From Clostridiales bacterium (lineage in GTDB: Bacteria; Bacillota; Clostridia; Christensenellales; Aristaeellaceae), in the NCBI GenBank assembly GCA_012522875.1, contig JAAYJP010000251.1, positions 1 to 24,963 of the forward strand: a DNA stretch of 24,963 nt, given 5' to 3'. The position numbers and the translations under genes are program-made. How positions within the stretch are numbered: the stretch's first letter is position 1; the number at the start of each line of letters is the position of its first letter. The notes under the pieces are model-generated. The model had not been told where the DNA came from. It made no database searches and was given only the letters and a program-made list of their open reading frames with translations. This document shows, in pieces, positions 21,940 to 24,963 of this stretch.

Positions 21940-23343
21940 TCAGTATCGGTACTTCTTCAGTTCATTGAATATTTTTGCCGCCAGCGGGGCTGCTGCCTGA
22001 CCGCCGCCGCCGCCATCCTCCACCACCACACACAGCGCAAAGGGAAGATCAGGCTCATCCAGGAAACCAATGAACCAGGCGTTTGTCTGCTCCTGACCCG
22101 TTACTTGGGCTGAGCCAGTCTTGCCGCAAACCTTCAGGCCTGATACTGCAGCCGCGGTGGCAGTGCCCCTTGTAACCACTGCGCGCATGGCGTCGGCGAT
22201 GATGTCCGCTTCAAAAGCCTGGAGTGGGTATCTGTACGCCCTGGGGGAAAGGCTTGCTATGGTGTTCCCAGCATCGCTTATTGCCTGGAGCAGAATTTTG
22301 GGTTCCATCATCACGCCGTCATTGGCGATGGCCGAGGTGATCATGGCCATATGAAGCGGCGTTAACAGCAATGCACTTTGTCCAGGGCCCGTCCAGGCAA
22401 CCTCCTTGCTTACCCGGTTTGTTTTGGGATAAGCTGAGTTTTCCACGACCAAATCAGTAAACAGAAAATAGTCGTCCATGCCAAATGCCTGGCTGGCCCG
22501 TCGCATTGCTTCATCGCCCAATTCCAGGGCTATTTTGGCGAATGTAATGTTGCAGCTGACCTCGACGGCCTTTTTCAGATCGATCGTGCCATGGGAGGCC
22601 ATCCCGGCATCGGTGATCACCGTGTCTCCCACTTGATAGGCGCCAGTGCATTCATAGGTCCTTGCCATGGCGTCCGGGATATTTTTCAGCGCTGCAGCCA
22701 GTGTCACCACTTTGAAAGCCGATCCTGGCGCGCTCAACCATCGGGTGGCCTTGTTCCAGAAAGGTTTGTTCGGGTCCGCTTCTATATTCCGGGGAATGTT
22801 CATGGGATCAAACAGAGGGAAAGACATTAAGTTCAACAATTCTCCCGTCCTGTAGTTCATCACAACCACAGCGCCCGCTTTTTCTGCCGGGAACGCGCGG
22901 GCTATGAATCGCGACAGGCTGGCATCCACAGAGATTCGCAGATCATTCCCCCGACGCTTCACCCCTGAAATCGCTTGGCGGAGCCTCTCGCCAAATGAAT
23001 CGCTGAAGCCATAAAGGTACTGGGCCATAAATGATTCTACACCATAAGCGACATTATTTTCGCTGTCCCCTACCACATGCACCATGGCACTGCGCACTGC
23101 GGCATCGTTGCTGTAATATCGTTTACCCTCTTCATCGCTGCTGGCCAGCAACACACCGTTGCGGTCAAAGATGCGGCCAGGAATAACATCGTTTTTCTGC
23201 TGCCTGGCGAAGGTATTGACGGATGAAGAAAACCAGCGGTTGCCAAAACTGCCCAGGCTGTAAGCGCCATAACCCACCAGGGAGGCCAGAAGCACCAACA
23301 CAGCCAGCACGATGATACGGATATTGCGCTTGATGAGTTTCAT
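21940..23343 (-). CDS. Class B penicillin-binding protein (peptidoglycan transpeptidase)
   Basis: A membrane-anchored transpeptidase that cross-links peptidoglycan. The 467-residue protein has an N-terminal basic tail and one membrane segment (about residues 8-30), a short dimerisation-like region with PGRIFDRNGVLLA, and the penicillin-binding domain. The catalytic motifs are SAFK at 208-211 (nucleophile S208), SCN at 263-265 and KTG at 408-410. Length and architecture fit the short FtsI/PbpA type without PASTA repeats. The ATG at 23343 shares one base with the upstream ftsW/rodA stop (TGATG) and has GGAGGAGG before it, so translation is tightly coupled. It is the natural partner of that glycan polymerase. 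Whether it acts in division or elongation cannot be told. Confidence 0.94.
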   Translation of the reverse strand: MKLIKRNIRIIVLAVLVLLASLVGYGAYSLGSFGNRWFSSSVNTFARQQKNDVIPGRIFDRNGVLLASSDEEGKRYYSNDAAVRSAMVHVVGDSENNVAYGVESFMAQYLYGFSDSFGERLRQAISGVKRRGNDLRISVDASLSRFIARAFPAEKAGAVVVMNYRTGELLNLMSFPLFDPMNIPRNIEADPNKPFWNKATRWLSAPGSAFKVVTLAAALKNIPDAMARTYECTGAYQVGDTVITDAGMASHGTIDLKKAVEVSCNITFAKIALELGDEAMRRASQAFGMDDYFLFTDLVVENSAYPKTNRVSKEVAWTGPGQSALLLTPLHMAMITSAIANDGVMMEPKILLQAISDAGNTIASLSPRAYRYPLQAFEADIIADAMRAVVTRGTATAAAVSGLKVCGKTGSAQVTGQEQTNAWFIGFLDEPDLPFALCVVVEDGGGGGQAAAPLAAKIFNELKKYRY

Positions 23344-24581
23344 CAGCCCTCCTCCCCGATAAGTGCTATCATTTGGTCCTCCTTGATATCCTCTTGATTG
23401 ACACTTGCCACACCCTGCAAAAGCCCCAGGATTCCGAGGCTGCTGATCAGGGAAGTGCCCCCGTAGCTCACAAACGGCAGCGTCACGCCGGTCAGGGGGA
23501 TCAGTTTGATGTTACCCCCGATTATGACAAAAGCCTGAAGAGCGATGAATGAAGAACAGCCCAACGCCAGCAGCGTGTGGAACTTGCTCCGGGAACGCAT
23601 GGCGATGCTGATGCCCCGCATAAAAATGAGCGCGTAAACCGCCACCACACAGGCGCCGAAAAGCACACCGAATTCATTGATGATGACCGAAAAAATAAAA
23701 TCTGTTGCGTACTCAGGGATGACTTTGGCATTCCCCAGGCCAAGGCCCGTCCCCCACAGGCCGCCATTTGCCATGGCAATAAGTGACTGGACAATCTGAT
23801 AGCCGCTGCCGCGGGGGTCTATCCATGGATCAATCCATATGGACACACGCCGCCGGACATGGCTGAAAATGGAATAGCCCAACACGGCACCTGCAGCAGC
23901 GCCAGCCGTCCCCAGGCTCAGGACAGTCAGGCTGCCGGTGGCGCTGAACACCATGATCAGGGTGATGGCGTAGTACAGGAGGGCTGTGCCCAGGTCTTTC
24001 TGCAACATCAGCAGCGCCAAAGAAATGCCCGCAAAGACGACTGAGGTGAGAACGCGCCTGCGTGAGAGCAGGAAAGCCAGCACCACCAGGTGGGCAAGCT
24101 TCACAATTTCGCTGGGCTGGAAGCTCACACCAAACAGGGCGATCCATGCCTTGGCGCCGTTGCGCTCTTCGCCAAAAAAAACGGGAAGCGCCATAAAGAC
24201 CACGGCAGCCACCGCTATCATGGGCACAGTGGCTTTTAGGCGCTGCCAGAAACGGATGTAGAGGATGCCCATGACCATAACACCTACGCCAATGGCGTAG
24301 TTGTAAATCTGGCTGATGCCCCGCGCCGGATCCGTCCGGTACAGAGTGAGGATTCCCAGGGCGCACAGAAAGTTCACCAGCGCCAGGAGCAATGTGTCTG
24401 CGGGGAAGAGCCGGGGCAGCAGCAGGGTGGCGGCATAGATGCCAAAGGGAACCAGAACCGCCAGTGCGAAGGTGAACCAGTCAAAATCCTTCAGCCCCAG
24501 CAGCACAAAAGCGGAAAACATGAAGAGCATCACGGGCTTGACCAAACGGCGCTCAGCCGGGCGCTGCCTGTCAGTTTCCAT
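23343..24581 (-). CDS. FtsW/RodA/SpoVE family glycan polymerase
   Basis: A SEDS-family peptidoglycan glycosyltransferase that polymerises lipid II, working with the class B PBP encoded next to it. The 412-residue protein has about ten membrane segments. Family motifs include NGAKAWI with SFQPSEIVKLAH, the QKDLGTALL segment, WIDPWIDPRGSGYQIVQSL, the segment PEYATDFIFSVI with NEFG, and the hallmark TGVTLPFVSYGGTSL near the C-terminus. The ATG at 24581 follows GGAGGG by about seven bases; the frame is open to 24698, but that region lies in the upstream gene's coding sequence. It overlaps the upstream gene by 11 bases. FtsW, RodA or SpoVE cannot be separated from sequence alone; the PBP and possible FHA context resembles the actinobacterial fhaB-rodA-pbpA type cluster. 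Confidence 0.93.
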   Translation of the reverse strand: METDRQRPAERRLVKPVMLFMFSAFVLLGLKDFDWFTFALAVLVPFGIYAATLLLPRLFPADTLLLALVNFLCALGILTLYRTDPARGISQIYNYAIGVGVMVMGILYIRFWQRLKATVPMIAVAAVVFMALPVFFGEERNGAKAWIALFGVSFQPSEIVKLAHLVVLAFLLSRRRVLTSVVFAGISLALLMLQKDLGTALLYYAITLIMVFSATGSLTVLSLGTAGAAAGAVLGYSIFSHVRRRVSIWIDPWIDPRGSGYQIVQSLIAMANGGLWGTGLGLGNAKVIPEYATDFIFSVIINEFGVLFGACVVAVYALIFMRGISIAMRSRSKFHTLLALGCSSFIALQAFVIIGGNIKLIPLTGVTLPFVSYGGTSLISSLGILGLLQGVASVNQEDIKEDQMIALIGEEG

Positions 24582-24963
24582 CCTGGCCCTCCCAATTCCT
24601 GGAAGGCGGCAACAAGGACTCCTCGGTGTATAGGCCCTCCTCAGGCAATTCAGGCTGAACCTCCTGAGCCCATACCGGCAGAGCCATCCCATACCCATCC
24701 TCGCCCGGTGGCATGGGCGGCGGGGATTCCATCACCATTTGCCGGGCCCATGCATCCTCAGGATTCTCATACTCCGGGGAGTATGGCAGGGAATGCCTCT
24801 CCGGTACATCCAATCCCTCAAACAGGCGGAAGCGATAGGCTTTTTGCCCCAAATCCAGCACTGAACCATGCAGCGCATAATCCCCGCTGGCATCAATGAG
24901 TTCATCATCAAGGCGCAGGCTGTGCTTATGGTGGCTGGGAATAAGTTTAAGGCCATGCCCAGC
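24571..24963 (-). CDS. C-terminal part of a possible FHA-domain protein (partial)
   Basis: The frame is open to the window edge, so only the last 130 residues are present and the true start lies beyond 24963. The visible part begins GHGLKLIPSHHKHSLRLDDE and includes GSVLDLGQKAYRFRLFEG, which fits the last strands of an FHA (phosphothreonine-binding) domain, where the pattern is typically D-G-x-I-x-x-G-x-x-x-F-x-F. After that is an acidic and proline-rich tail with segments such as ESPPPMPPGEDGYG, unlikely to be folded. FHA genes are commonly next to ftsW/rodA and a PBP gene, which supports the reading. The call is tentative because the FHA core is outside the window. Its end overlaps the next start by 11 bases. 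Confidence 0.45.
   Translation of the reverse strand, partial: AGHGLKLIPSHHKHSLRLDDELIDASGDYALHGSVLDLGQKAYRFRLFEGLDVPERHSLPYSPEYENPEDAWARQMVMESPPPMPPGEDGYGMALPVWAQEVQPELPEEGLYTEESLLPPSRNWEGQDGN

Overview
The window is about 25 kb of ordinary chromosomal backbone, with a GC content a little above 50 percent, from what is most likely a Gram-positive Clostridia-type bacterium. The evidence is a SAM-I riboswitch in front of metK, the darA-holB-ricT cluster, the plsX-acpP-rnc-smc-ftsY cluster, a lipoprotein with a Firmicutes-style lipobox, and strong AGGAGG ribosome binding sites with sigma-A-like promoters. I cannot name a genus; an uncultured gut or anaerobic Clostridia lineage is an inference. 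I see no tRNA or rRNA gene, CRISPR array, insertion sequence, phage gene or attachment site. No stretch over 300 bases lacks a gene or a described regulatory element.

Layout. Bases 1-1973 (+): tyrS and a YigZ/IMPACT-family gene overlapping by four bases. Bases 1985-3681 (-): rluA-type pseudouridine synthase followed by a Cof-type HAD phosphatase. Bases 3894-8593 (+): a complete branched-chain amino acid (Liv/HAAT) ABC importer, livK, livH, a livM-livG gene fusion and livF, with a hairpin between livK and livH and a terminator at the end. Bases 8639-10011 (-): metK with a SAM-I riboswitch leader. Then udk (+, 10080-10688), an mntP-like manganese exporter (-, 10698-11258) and a lipoprotein with four peptidoglycan-binding repeats (+, 11475-12890). 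Bases 12962-19426 (-): plsX, acpP, rnc, smc, ftsY. Bases 19599-21866 (+): darA (c-di-AMP receptor), holB and ricT. Bases 21940-24963 (-): the end of a possible FHA-domain gene, an ftsW/rodA gene and a class B penicillin-binding protein gene.

How the genes fit together. The Liv importer and the riboswitch-controlled metK serve amino acid supply and methylation. The plsX-ftsY block joins phospholipid and fatty acid synthesis to RNA processing, chromosome condensation and membrane targeting. The FtsW/RodA-PBP pair is a glycan polymerase plus transpeptidase unit, and the peptidoglycan-binding lipoprotein probably works at the same wall. Three intergenic regions (near 10018, 11320 and 19503) carry back-to-back promoters of good quality.

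The best candidates for something undescribed are in 5' leaders rather than proteins: (1) the metK leader, where the 3' strand of riboswitch helix P1 is repeated inside the loop of a downstream hairpin that has no U-tract; (2) the darA leader, where a hairpin loop is exactly complementary to the gene's own Shine-Dalgarno sequence; (3) a foldable 5' leader before the peptidoglycan-binding lipoprotein. All three are readings by eye and need folding and comparative tests.
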